Positions 37,392 to 46,177 of a stretch of 64,000 nt of DNA are shown in pieces (position 1 is the first letter of the stretch; every line of letters starts with the position of its first letter). The position numbers and the translations under genes are program-made. Source of the stretch: Vibrio aestivus. Lineage in GTDB: Bacteria > Pseudomonadota > Gammaproteobacteria > Enterobacterales > Vibrionaceae. Below the pieces are notes generated by a model, which saw only the letters and a program-made list of their open reading frames with translations, was not told where the DNA came from and searched no databases. Location: assembly GCA_003263845.1 (NCBI GenBank), contig JYJN01000200.1, positions 59,380 through 123,379 of the forward strand. Direction: 5' to 3'.

Positions 37392-38029
37392 CTATTTTCC
37401 GTTTGTCTCTAAGTCTGTCTTTTGGTTTGAATTGATGTTCTGATTAGCTGGATTTTCTAGAGCCCAGTTAATCGCGTTTCCAAGCAGTGTTGCACCGTAG
37501 GTCGTCATAATAGACTCTGGGTGGAACTGGAACCCACATACCTTATCTTGTTCTTGAACAACTGACATAACCAAACCGTTCACTTCTGCGGTCACTGTCA
37601 ATGCATCTGAAACTTCAGTTGCAACCAATGAATGGTAGCGCGCTATTGCTAATGGTGAAGGTAGGTTGCTATATGTTGCATGATTGTCATGTTCCATCAT
37701 CGACACTTTGCATGAATGATTTCACCAGCACCTGCTACTGTGCCCCCGTAAGCTTCAACAATCGCTTGATGGCCAAGGCAGATACCAATCATAGGTACTT
37801 TGCCTTTTAGGCGTTGAATCAGCTCTGGCATGCAGCCAGCTTCCGAAGGCGCACCTGGGCCTGGGGACAGCAATACTACAGGCTGTTCCAAACCGTCTAG
37901 TGCTTTTTCGATAGTTGGTACGTCAATACTATTTCGGTAAATAGTCACGTTGTGGCCCAGAGAACGAAATTGATCCACGAGGTTGTAGGTAAATGAGTCG
38001 AAGTTGTCGACAAAAATAATGTTGGCCAC
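37392..38029 (-). CDS. trpG: Anthranilate synthase glutamine amidotransferase component (one frameshift)
   Basis: A class I glutamine amidotransferase supplying ammonia to TrpE. SPGPGAPSEAG and GICLGHQAI contain the oxyanion strand and catalytic Cys; GFQFHPES holds the catalytic His-x-Glu. Two frames join at 37707-37709 (coding AAA should be AAAA; HAKVSMMEHDNHATY). Start is GTG at 38027-38029, with AAGGAG spaced 7 bases and formed by the end of trpE. The corrected length is 212 residues. Confidence 0.94.
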
Positions 38030-38033
38030 TTTG

Positions 38034-39598
38034 CTACTCCTTATGCGCTGCTTGAATAGCAGAGATGACGGCTTGAGCTTTACCGCGAGTTTCGTCCGCT
38101 TCTGCTTGTGGGTCGGAATCGAACACGACACCAGCACCCGCTTGAACATTGGCAATGCCATTTTCTACGTAAGCTGAGCGAATAACGATACAGGTATCTA
38201 ACGTGCCTTCGCCGTTCAGGTAGCCCACAGCGCCACCGTAGCTACCGCGTCTAGTCTTTTCAACGTCACGAATAAGCTGCATAGCACGAATTTTTGGAGC
38301 GCCAGTTAGCGTACCCATATTCATACACGCTTGGTATGCATGAAGTGCATCGAGATCTTCGCGAAGTTGGCCAACAACACGCGAAACCAAATGCATTACG
38401 TGGCTGTAGCGGTCCACCTTAAGAAGGTCTGCGACGTGACGGGTGCCCGCCTGAGAAATACGAGCCACATCGTTACGAGCCAAATCGACAAGCATCATGT
38501 GCTCTGCGTTCTCTTTCATGTCGGTGCGCAGTTCAAGTTCGATACGGCTATCAAGATCGAAATCGATTTGGCCATTGGCATGTTTACCACGACGGCGAGT
38601 TCCAGCAATCGGGTAGATCTCAACTTGGTTAGTGTTCTTTTCGTATTTCAGTGCGCTCTCAGGAGAGGCACCAAATAGGGTAAATAGCTCATCTTGCATG
38701 TAGAACATGTAAGGGCTTGGGTTGCTTTGTTTAAGTGCTTTGTATGCAGCCAGAGGTGATGGACAAGGTAGCGTGAATCTTCTTGATGGCACAACTTGGA
38801 AAACGTCACCTTTGACGACGTATTGTTTCAAATCACGAACGGTTTCGCAGAAGCCTTCATCAGAGATGTTGGTTTCTACTTCTACGTTTGGCAGCTTTGT
38901 CGCTTGAGGAAGCGGTTTAGGCGCGGTGCAGGCTTGCTTGATTTCTTCTAAGCGCTGCTCTAAACGAGACTCTGCGCTCTCATCACTTTCGAACAAGCTA
39001 GCTTGAAGCTGGCACTGCTCAGTTTGATGATCGACAACCAACAGTGTTTCCGCCACATAGAAAACATAATCTGGGCACTGATTGGTTTCACTGGCATCAC
39101 CAAGTGGTTCGAAGTTTGCGACAAGATCGTAAGCAAACAGGCCAGCTAGGAAGATACTGTGCTCTGGTTTATTTGCGCGGTCAAAACTGTGTTGGACTAA
39201 ACGCAGTGCATCAAAAGAAGAAGCCTCTCGTAGGCGTGAATCTTCGTCAAGTGTGTCGCACGGCGCTTCAAATTGCAGCGTTAGTGATGAGGTTGGTAAT
39301 CGGCTTTAATCGTGTCATCGATATTTTGCTCAATCAACTTTAATAGGTTTACACCATTACCAGTTAAAGCCGTCATAGTGACGGTGTGGCCGTAACACAC
39401 AATTCGTACCGCCGAATCGACAACTAATAAGCTTTTTAGATTCTGTTTAGAATCAATTTCTGCAGACTCTAACAGCAAGCTATCACGTTTGTTTTCACAC
39501 AGTGTGTGGAACAAGCCTGTAGGATCTTGCGAATATGGAACTGAAGCTTCAATGACTTTCAGATTCCCTAATTTATTAATTTTGATGGCCTTGTTCAC
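38034..39598 (-). CDS. trpE: Anthranilate synthase component I (one frameshift in this sequence)
   Basis: The chorismate-binding subunit, first enzyme of the pathway; 521 residues after repair. AGTRRRGKHANGQ, the chorismate-binding GTLTGAPKIRAMQL and QAGAGVVFDSDPQAE are visible. The N-terminal segment (MNKAIKINKLGNL to ADYQPHH) is in a different frame; one missing T near 39287 restores QPHSLTLQFEAP. LLLESAEIDSKQNL fits the tryptophan feedback site (LLES). It is preceded by the leader peptide and attenuator. Confidence 0.95.
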
Positions 39599-39738
39599 AA
39601 GACCTCCTTATCTTTATATATGAAAGCCAACGTCAATCTCTACATACTCGCATAAAGCAAACGATGACCCAATCAAGATACGACGCAAATTGTAGATTGT
39701 TTGAGCACTTGATTGTGAGGTATACGACAAAACAAAAA

Positions 39739-39761
39739 AAGCCCGCTTTAGAAGCGGGCTT
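39739..39761 (-). terminator. trp attenuator terminator
   Basis: AAGCCCGCTT and AAGCGGGCTT make a perfect 10-bp stem with a 3-base loop, followed on the minus strand by T7-rich sequence. It lies between the leader peptide gene and trpE, the place of the E. coli trp attenuator. Confidence 0.93.
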
Positions 39762-39780
39762 GATATGGAATTTCTAACTT

Positions 39781-39906
39781 TCAGAAATGCACAACTGCCC
39801 ACTTGGAACTTGACCAAGTGCGCCACCACACAAGAATGCACTTACCCGTGTTCAGGGCAGCAAATGCATTTTTTGCTTTCAGAGCTAGGTTAAATTCTTG
39901 TAACAT
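39781..39906 (-). CDS. trpL: trp operon leader peptide
   Basis: A 41-codon ORF from ATG 39904-39906 to TGA 39781-39783, starting MLQEFNLALKAKNAF. It contains four tryptophans, two adjacent and two nearby (CILVWWRTWSSSKWAV, Trp 27, 28, 31 and 36). Ribosome stalling at these codons when charged Trp-tRNA is scarce would favour the antiterminator and let transcription pass the terminator at 39739-39761. It is longer than the 14-residue E. coli leader; Vibrio leaders are known to be longer by recall. Confidence 0.92.
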   Translation of the reverse strand: MLQEFNLALKAKNAFAALNTGKCILVWWRTWSSSKWAVVHF

Positions 39907-39938
39907 GATGGACCTTAAAACCGACATTTCGTATCTGC

Positions 39939-39972
39939 GTACTAGTTAACTAGTACTTAGATAAAAAGTCAA
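39939..39972 (-). promoter_or_regulatory. trp promoter with TrpR operator
   Basis: GTACTAGTTAACTAGTAC (39939-39956) is a perfect 18-base palindrome identical in its core to the E. coli TrpR operator. On the minus strand, -35 TTGACT (39967-39972) and -10 TTAACT (39944-39949) are 17 bp apart, and the -10 lies inside the operator, so bound TrpR would block RNA polymerase. The layout is that of the E. coli trp promoter. Confidence 0.95.
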
Positions 39973-39989
39973 CCATTAAAGAGCAAAAA

Positions 39990-40844
39990 ATGCGAATAGA
40001 TTTACACAGCCACACCACCGCTTCAGATGGAAGACTTGCCCCTCATGAGCTCATTGACAGAGCTACCGAGTTTAATCTCGATGTCTTGGCAATCACTGAC
40101 CATGACACGCTCGAAGGTTTAAAAGCGGCTCATGAGTACATTGCTAGACAGCAATTACCACTAAAACTCATTGATGGCATCGAAATTTCAACGGTTTGGC
40201 AAAATAAAGACATCCATATTGTCGGATTGAATGTGAATAGAAACTCTCCGGAACTCCTGTCGCTGATTCGTCAGCAACAACAGTATCGAGAAGAGCGTGC
40301 CGAGCTGATTGCGCACAGACTAAGTAAAGCGACTCGTGAAGGTGTACTGGAAGAAGTTAAACTCATCGCGGGTGATGCTCCTATTACGCGAGCACACTTT
40401 GCTAAATGGCTAGTCGATAATGATTATGTGAAAAACATGCAGCAGGTATTTAAGAAATATCTGACGCGGAACAACCCTGGCTATGTGCCACCGAACTGGT
40501 GTTCAATGAGTGAAGCTGTTGATGCTATTCATGCCGCTGGTGGCGTAGCAGTGTTGGCTCATCCGGGTCGATACGGGCTGACGGCTAAGTGGTTAAAACG
40601 CTTGTTAGCCGCGTTTGTTGAAGCGAACGGTGATGCAATGGAAGTGGCACAGCCTCAACAAGCACAACAAGAAAGACGCAACTTGGCAGATTATGCTATA
40701 CAATACAAACTATTAGCCTCTCAAGGTAGTGACTTTCATTACCCATCTCCATGGATGGAACTGGGAAGGAATTTATGGTTGCCTTCAGGCGTAACGTCTG
40801 TTTGGCACGATTGGGGAATTGAACCTAAGCCAAGTGATTGTTAG
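39990..40844 (+). CDS. rnm: RNase AM (YciV/TrpH), PHP-domain 5'-3' exoribonuclease
   Basis: A 284-residue PHP phosphoesterase with metal-binding motifs DLHSHTTASDG, AITDHDTL and VLAHPGRYGL. The E. coli homologue matures the 5' ends of rRNAs and digests short RNAs from the 5' end. It is divergent from the trp operon, starting 18 bp beyond the trp -35 box, so its promoter region overlaps the trp control region. It is followed by yciO and rluB on the same strand, as in E. coli. Confidence 0.92.
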   Translation: MRIDLHSHTTASDGRLAPHELIDRATEFNLDVLAITDHDTLEGLKAAHEYIARQQLPLKLIDGIEISTVWQNKDIHIVGLNVNRNSPELLSLIRQQQQYREERAELIAHRLSKATREGVLEEVKLIAGDAPITRAHFAKWLVDNDYVKNMQQVFKKYLTRNNPGYVPPNWCSMSEAVDAIHAAGGVAVLAHPGRYGLTAKWLKRLLAAFVEANGDAMEVAQPQQAQQERRNLADYAIQYKLLASQGSDFHYPSPWMELGRNLWLPSGVTSVWHDWGIEPKPSDC

Positions 40845-40928
40845 AAAAGAATTATTTAGACAAGAACTATTTAGATAAGAATAAGGCTAGGATTATAGAG
40901 TCGAGAGACTCGATAAAGAGGAACTAGA

Positions 40929-41550
40929 ATGAGCCAATTTTTTTTATGTGCACCCAGACAACCCTCAAGCACGTCTCATTAACCAAGCGGTCGCAATTAT
41001 CCGCAATGGTGGCGTTGTCATTTATCCAACCGATTCCGGTTACGCATTGGGCTGCCAGCTAGAGAACAAGCAAGCCTTAGAGCGTATTTGTCAAATTCGT
41101 CGCTTGGACAGCAAACATAACTTCACTTTATTGTGTCGTGATTTATCAGAAATCTCGCTTTATGCTCGCGTGGATAACGCAGCGTTTCGACTATTGAAGA
41201 ACAATACTCCAGGCCCTTACACCTTTATTTTCAAAGGGACCAAAGAGGTGCCACGGCGTCTAATGAATGCCAAAAAGAAGACTATTGGTATTCGTGTGCC
41301 AGATAACCAAATTGCTCTTGATTTACTTGAAGCGTTAGGTGAACCAATGATGTCTACATCATTGATCCTTCCGGGTAGTGAAAACACCGAATCGGATCCA
41401 GAAGATATCCGCGACAAGCTAGAGCATGCGGTGGATTGTATCCTTAATGGAGGTTACTTAGGGGAGCAACCAACGACTGTGGTTGACTTCAGTGAGGATG
41501 AGCCTGTTATCGCACGTGTTGGCTCTGGCGATCCAACGCCATTTGAGTGA
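40929..41550 (+). CDS. yciO: YciO, TsaC/Sua5-family protein (one frameshift in this sequence)
   Basis: A 206-residue YrdC-domain protein: NGGVVIYPTDSGYALGCQLENKQALERI and KHNFTLLCRDLSEIS. TsaC/Sua5 relatives make threonylcarbamoyl-AMP for tRNA t6A; YciO itself is a paralogue with weaker or distinct activity. The ATG at 40929 reads MSQFF and is then lost in T8 (40938-40945); with T7 it continues as YVHPDNPQARL. It lies 84 bp after rnm. Confidence 0.9.
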
Positions 41551-41672
41551 TAGAATTCATTCGAAAATGAGTGATTTTCTATAATGCTTCTGCGATAATA
41601 TGCGGCCGCGATTTAAGGTCGCAAATTTTTTATGTTCGACGTCTGTGAAGACGACATTAACTAGGTAGATAA

Positions 41673-42614
41673 ATGAGCGAAAAGTTACAGAAAGTTTTAG
41701 CACGTGCAGGTCATGGCTCTCGCCGTGAGCTTGAAGCGTTGATTAAAGCTGGTCGTGTAAGTGTAAACGGTGTAGTAGCAAAACTAGGTGAGCGCCTAGA
41801 AGACGAGAGTGCTGTTATCCGTATTGATGGTCATACAGTATCCGCGAAGGCTTCTGAAGAAGTAGTTTGTCGCGTTCTTGCGTACTACAAACCTGAAGGT
41901 GAGTTATGTACTCGTAACGATCCTGAAGGTCGCCGTACGGTTTTCGATCGCCTGCCAAAAATTCGTGGTTCGCGTTGGATTTCTGTTGGTCGCTTGGATG
42001 CCAATACCTCTGGCCTACTGCTTTTTACCACCGATGGTGAGCTAGCGAATCGCCTAATGCACCCAAGCCGTCAGGTAGAGCGTGAATATCTCGTTCGTGT
42101 ATTCGGTGAAGTGACTGAGCAGAAAGTGAAAAACCTTGTACGCGGTGTTGAGCTTGAAGATGGTATGGCACGTTTCGAAGACGTGGTTTACGCGGGCGGT
42201 GAAGGTATGAACCATACTTTCTACGTGGCGATTAACGAAGGCCGTAACCGTGAAGTTCGTCGTCTATGGGAATCGCAAGACACAACGGTGAGCCGTCTTA
42301 AGCGTGTTCGTTACGGTGATATCTACCTAGACAAGAAACTGCCGCGTGGCGGCTGGATGGAACTGGACTTGAAAGAGGTTAACTACTTGCGTGAGCTTGT
42401 CGAACTTCGCCCAGAAAAAGAGACATTGCTAGACCTGTCTAAAGATAACACTTCACGTAAACGTGAGCGTTCACGTAGTCAGAAAATTCGTCGCGCAGTT
42501 AAGCGTCACGAAGAGCGCGTGAATACGCCAAAAGGTCGCAGCAACAACCCGTCTCGCCGTAAGCCAAAGAAATCAGCCGGAGAGCAAGGGGCTCGTTCTA
42601 AGAACCGTCGCTAA
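41673..42614 (+). CDS. rluB: 23S rRNA pseudouridine 2605 synthase RluB
   Basis: A 313-residue RsuA-family enzyme: N-terminal S4 RNA-binding domain (LQKVLARAGHGSRRELEALIKAGRVSVNG), catalytic GRLDANTSGLLLFTTDG, and a long basic Lys/Arg/Ser-rich tail (about residues 255-313) typical of RluB. It modifies U2605 of 23S rRNA. Codon use looks biased toward highly expressed genes. Strong terminator 33 bp after the stop. Confidence 0.93.
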   Translation: MSEKLQKVLARAGHGSRRELEALIKAGRVSVNGVVAKLGERLEDESAVIRIDGHTVSAKASEEVVCRVLAYYKPEGELCTRNDPEGRRTVFDRLPKIRGSRWISVGRLDANTSGLLLFTTDGELANRLMHPSRQVEREYLVRVFGEVTEQKVKNLVRGVELEDGMARFEDVVYAGGEGMNHTFYVAINEGRNREVRRLWESQDTTVSRLKRVRYGDIYLDKKLPRGGWMELDLKEVNYLRELVELRPEKETLLDLSKDNTSRKRERSRSQKIRRAVKRHEERVNTPKGRSNNPSRRKPKKSAGEQGARSKNRR

Positions 42615-42646
42615 ATAAGATAGACGCTGATTTCAGAAAAATTTGA

Positions 42647-42686
42647 GAAGGCCGATAGTATTGAATGCTATCGGCCTTCTTGTTTT
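42647..42686 (+). terminator. Terminator of rluB
   Basis: GAAGGCCGATAG pairs perfectly with CTATCGGCCTTC around a 9-base loop and is followed by TTGTTTT. Confidence 0.9.
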
Positions 42687-42842
42687 ATTGAATCTGTTGG
42701 TATCGAAAGAACCAAGCAAGCATGTTGCTCATAGATGGTTTATGACTCGTGAGCTCGCGTAAGTTTAAATGATAATATTTATCAAGAACTCTTAGTCGTT
42801 TTTCGATAGACTAGCCGAATCATCCATTTTTTAGATTTGATT

Positions 42843-43721
42843 ATGTTTTATTTGTCTGCCGTTACAGTATTGTGGGCATTCTCATTTAGCTTGATAGGCG
42901 TTTATTTAGCGGGACAAGTCGATGCTTGGTTCTCTGTTTGGATTCGAGTGGCATTAGCTGGCTTGGTCTTCTTGCCTTTCCTTAGATTCCGCGGCGTGCC
43001 GAAAAGCTTGATTGTAAAGCTGATGACTCTGGGCGGATTTCAGCTTGGGTTAATGTACTGCTTCTATTATCAGTCGTTCCTTTTACTCTCTGTGCCAGAA
43101 GTGCTGCTATTTACGGTGATGACACCAATATACGTCACGCTTCTCTATGATTTATTAAACAAGCGCTTTTCAGCTTGGTATTTGGTAACGGCATTGATTG
43201 CGGTGCTCGGGGCGGTGTTTATTCGCTACGCCGGAATCAACGAGCGTTTTGTGATGGGCTTTATGGTCGTTCAAGGAGCCAATGTGTGTTTTGCCATTGG
43301 GCAAGTGGGTTACAAGGCACTGATGGAAAACCAAACCCATGATTTGAAGCAGCATACCGTATTTGGTTATTTTTACCTCGGTGCGTTAGTGGTCGCGACT
43401 ATCGCGTTTGCAATTTTTGGCAATATTGAAAAGCTACCAACGACGACCACACAGTGGGGGATTCTGGTGTATTTAGGAACGATTGCTTCAGGTGCTGGTT
43501 ACTTCTTGTGGAACAAAGGCGCGTGCCAAGTTAACGCAGGTGTTCTAGCCATTATGAATAATGTATTGATACCGATGGGCCTAATTGTGAATGTGTTGAT
43601 TTGGAATAGGGAAGAAGATCTAGGACGACTACTCATTGGTGGTTTGATCATTGCAGCATCGCTTTGGTTGAATGAGAAATGGGTGAAGAAAAAAGTAGAG
43701 CAGAAGTACGGGGCAGCATGA
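42843..43721 (+). CDS. DMT-superfamily (EamA) transporter
   Basis: A 292-residue membrane protein from ATG 42843 with ten hydrophobic segments in two EamA repeats; the C-terminus WVKKKVEQK is basic. It resembles carboxylate/amino-acid transporter types of the drug/metabolite transporter superfamily; the substrate is unknown. A TTG two codons upstream is a less likely start. It is bracketed by terminators on both sides, so it is a single transcription unit. It marks the left side of a block that I think is accessory. Confidence 0.85.
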   Translation: MFYLSAVTVLWAFSFSLIGVYLAGQVDAWFSVWIRVALAGLVFLPFLRFRGVPKSLIVKLMTLGGFQLGLMYCFYYQSFLLLSVPEVLLFTVMTPIYVTLLYDLLNKRFSAWYLVTALIAVLGAVFIRYAGINERFVMGFMVVQGANVCFAIGQVGYKALMENQTHDLKQHTVFGYFYLGALVVATIAFAIFGNIEKLPTTTTQWGILVYLGTIASGAGYFLWNKGACQVNAGVLAIMNNVLIPMGLIVNVLIWNREEDLGRLLIGGLIIAASLWLNEKWVKKKVEQKYGAA

Positions 43722-43760
43722 TCTAACAATTACTAGACTCTGCTCTTAGATGTTTTTAAC

Positions 43761-43789
43761 AAGGCCAGCTTGGATACCAAGCTGGCCTT
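43761..43789. terminator. Bidirectional terminator between the DMT transporter and parR
   Basis: A 13-bp perfect stem (AAGGCCAGCTTGG / CCAAGCTGGCCTT) with a 3-base loop, flanked by T-rich DNA on both strands. It lies between convergent genes. A short GATTTCTTT tandem repeat follows. Confidence 0.85.
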
Positions 43790-43833
43790 TGATTTCTTTG
43801 ATTTCTTTGATTTTCCAAATGAGTCAGTACGAG

Positions 43834-44550
43834 TTAGAAAATGCCTTTCTTTTTGATTTTCTGAACATGCGCTAGTCGTTCATTTAAATCTATCACAGGC
43901 GTTTTTTCCTCTGATTTAGCCGTTTTCGAATCTGAACTCGAACTGGATGTGAGTGATAGAGACTGAATCAACTGAGTTTGAGCTTTCACTAGGTTCTTAA
44001 GTTCTGTTAGCTGCGTCGCTTGAGATTTTACGATATCAATCAGGTGATCATTTTGCCCCTTTGTCGCTAAGACAATATCGGCAATGGTATCGTCGCGAGC
44101 ATCGCTACTTTGTTCATGCTGCTCAATGATTTGCTCTCGAGTAAGTTGCGACTCAAGCTTAATATGTTCGGTAAGTGCATCCTCCATTCTATTGAGAGAA
44201 TCAGCGTTAAGCATACCTGCGCCAGTTGTTGGTGAAGCAGTGGAGTCATGCAGACCTAAGTTCTCAAGCGTGGCTTGGAGTGTTTCAACGGTGACTTGAT
44301 CTTCTGTCAGCTGAGTACCAAGACGACTCGATAGTTCAGGGCTAAGTAGATGCAGAAACATGCCGCTAAGATACACTTGCTTGTGTATCGCTTTTGCGTC
44401 ATGCATTTCGATGCCGCTATCTCCACTATTAGCAAGACTGGCTATTTTGTCCGCCCATTCGTGTAAAACTTTGCTTGCGAAACGGTCAGCGGGGACGTTG
44501 AGTGGATCGAGCAGGATAGAATAGCTTATCCGTTTTAGCCTATCAGACAT
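43834..44550 (-). CDS. ParR-like partition adaptor protein with a long C-terminal extension
   Basis: A 238-residue protein whose start overlaps the parM stop by 8 bp. The N-terminal ~110 residues match the ParR plan: a basic strand RLKRISYSILLDP that would form the ribbon of a ribbon-helix-helix dimer, then helices with QVYLSGMFLHLLSPELSSRL and a TLQATLENLGL segment. The rest (about 120-238) is an acidic, Gln/Thr/Ser-rich, coiled-coil-prone tail ending in a basic HVQKIKKKGIF. R1 ParR is only 117 residues, so the tail is extra. Function by position and pattern; homology is weak by eye. Confidence 0.7.
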   Translation of the reverse strand: MSDRLKRISYSILLDPLNVPADRFASKVLHEWADKIASLANSGDSGIEMHDAKAIHKQVYLSGMFLHLLSPELSSRLGTQLTEDQVTVETLQATLENLGLHDSTASPTTGAGMLNADSLNRMEDALTEHIKLESQLTREQIIEQHEQSSDARDDTIADIVLATKGQNDHLIDIVKSQATQLTELKNLVKAQTQLIQSLSLTSSSSSDSKTAKSEEKTPVIDLNERLAHVQKIKKKGIF

Positions 44551-45603
44551 TCACCACCTCTTGATGCGGCAACTGTTGAGCAACAGCAGGTTGCTCTGGC
44601 ATCGCGATAGATTCACCATCAGAGTGGTAGAGGCAAAGCTCTCGAGCAAGTGCTTCCTGAGGTTCGTCGACAAGCACCACACGGTTACCTAATGTGCCGT
44701 AAGCATTTTTAATTGCAGGATAGATTAGGCTTGCGCCACCGCCTACTAGGTAAACTCGGTTTGGATTCTTAGCAAACTTCTTCGCTTCGTGAGCGACTTG
44801 TTTGCCTAGCTCTTCAATCTTGGTTTCAACCTTGTTCAAAATCAGCGGGATTTGCGTCTCGTCATTAACCACTTCTCGCGCAAATTCGATATTGTTACGT
44901 TGTTTAATCAGTTCATTAGCCACAAGGTAACTGGAGTCGCTGTCCGCGGCAGCAAGGTATTTTCTGGCGACATCTGTCACCATAGAAACGCCAATTTCGT
45001 TGTTTCCATAGATGCTGATACATCGTCGAACTCGCCCACGATGACGCCCATATCGAGTGTCGTTCCACCAATATCAATAACCAGTGAACGATTGAACTGA
45101 CTTACAGATTGCATTGTCAGTGTAGAAAGTACGGCAGGTAGGCTTTCGGGCATGACTTCAACGTCGACAATATCGAACAATTCGCCTTTGTTTAGCTCAA
45201 TTGCACGCATTAAGTTGTCACGTTTGCGAGCAATTTTGTCTTCGTTCTTTTGGCAGTCTTCCGCATCGTAATACTCTGTAATAGGCAGAGTGACCACCAG
45301 TTTGACTGGTCCTGGCTTAATACCTGTTTGTAATAATGCGTGATGGACAGAGAGTAGGTTTAAATCATCATATTGATAATCGACATGAGTGGTCTCTAAC
45401 GCCTTGTCAGATGTCATGTCATAAGTGTATTTAGTTGAGTTAATGGTGTAGTTGTAGATCTTTTTATCTTTACGAAGCGCTGCGCTTTTCCAGTTTTTCC
45501 TGAATGAATTCGGGGAGATAACCGTGCGTAGCTCGCCATTTTCGATCCAACTGATTTTCACGTTTGTTGAGCCATCATCAACTGCAAATTTATATGGGGT
45601 CAT
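44543..45603 (-). CDS. parM: ParM/StbA-type actin-like ATPase (one frameshift in this sequence)
   Basis: A 353-residue actin-like protein close to ParM of plasmid R1 along its length: VDDGSTNVKISW (phosphate 1 loop), ISPNSFRKNW, YQYDDLNLLSVHHALLQTG, LPITEYYDAED, VIDIGGTTLDMGVI (phosphate 2) and YLVGGGASLI (adenosine loop). The frame breaks near 45015; adding one G on the coding strand gives VSGIYGNNEIGVSMVTD, matching the KIYGDSSLGVSLVT of R1. ParM polymerises with ATP to push apart ParR-bound DNA. A chromosomal location is unusual. Confidence 0.85.
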
Positions 45604-45980
45604 TTGATTCCTACTACTTTTAAATCATGGTGTTACCGCTTAACGGCAGTAAATAAAAAACCTTAACTAATAGCAAACTCAAGCCCCAAGGTTTGAAGAA
45701 GGGCTGCATAAAGCAGAAATAGGTGTAATTTGACTTAAGTGATTAGAAAGTTTGGTCGTGCATGATTGAATCGATAGATCGGGCGTAAGTTATTGATCAA
45801 AAATATGTCATGCATTTGCAGCGTTTGAAAAGTAGGCTGTTGGCTGCAAAAGGATTGAAACGAAAAAAACAGATGTTTAAACTCGGTTAAAACAATATAA
45901 AAGTGGCGAGATGGATACGTTGGACAGGCTGCCTGTCTAAGATATCGATGGCGTCAAAGTGGTAAGTTTGTAAGTTTAGA
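45604..45980. other. 377-bp region upstream of parM, expected place of a parC centromere
   Basis: In ParMRC plasmids, parC iterons and the par promoter lie directly upstream of parM. I read this stretch for direct repeats of 8-12 bp and found no convincing iteron array. It does hold a perfect hairpin GACAGGCTGCCTGTC (45923-45937), an AAACCTT/AAGGTTT inverted pair (about 45658-45699) and a short CCGCTTAACGG element near the parM start. It is AT-rich. No protein gene seen before the 33-codon ORF at 45981. Confidence 0.5.
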
Positions 45981-46082
45981 ATGTCGAAGAAAAAGAAACG
46001 TCAGATCAGTCCGCTATTGGGTATCATCTACTTGATAATAATTTTTGGCCCTGCACTTTGGTTGGGGCATATGTTTGGATAA
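45981..46082 (+). CDS. Possible 33-residue membrane protein
   Basis: An ORF of 33 codons: a strongly basic start MSKKKKRQISP, then one hydrophobic span (LLGIIYLIIIFGPALWLGHMF) and a stop. This is the classic shape of a small single-pass inner-membrane protein with cytoplasmic N-terminus. A terminator follows 37 bp later, which suits a real gene. The ribosome binding site is weak. No family recognised. Confidence 0.55.
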   Translation: MSKKKKRQISPLLGIIYLIIIFGPALWLGHMFG

Positions 46083-46119
46083 CTAGAAAAAGGTATCCCG
46101 CGCTTTAGCATTCAAAAAG

Positions 46120-46151
46120 AAGGCCGAATCAACTCGATTCGGCCTTTTTGT
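46120..46151. terminator. Bidirectional terminator between the 33-codon ORF and proX
   Basis: AAGGCCGAATC and GATTCGGCCTT form an 11-bp perfect stem with a 5-base loop; T5GT7 follows on the plus strand and T5 on the minus strand. It ends proX and the small ORF. Confidence 0.88.
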
Positions 46152-46177
46152 TTTTTTGTCACGATACACTTATCACG

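Noticed and set aside
40938..40945. Phase variation through homopolymer tracts (for example T8 in yciO)
   Set aside because: The broken genes include biosynthetic and core respiratory genes, tracts are mostly only 2 to 6 bases long, and indels occur in all kinds of genes. Sequencing error explains the pattern better.
43789..43816. GATTTCTTT tandem repeat downstream of the DMT transporter
   Set aside because: Fewer than three 9-base units in T-rich DNA behind a terminator; no further structure or function evident.
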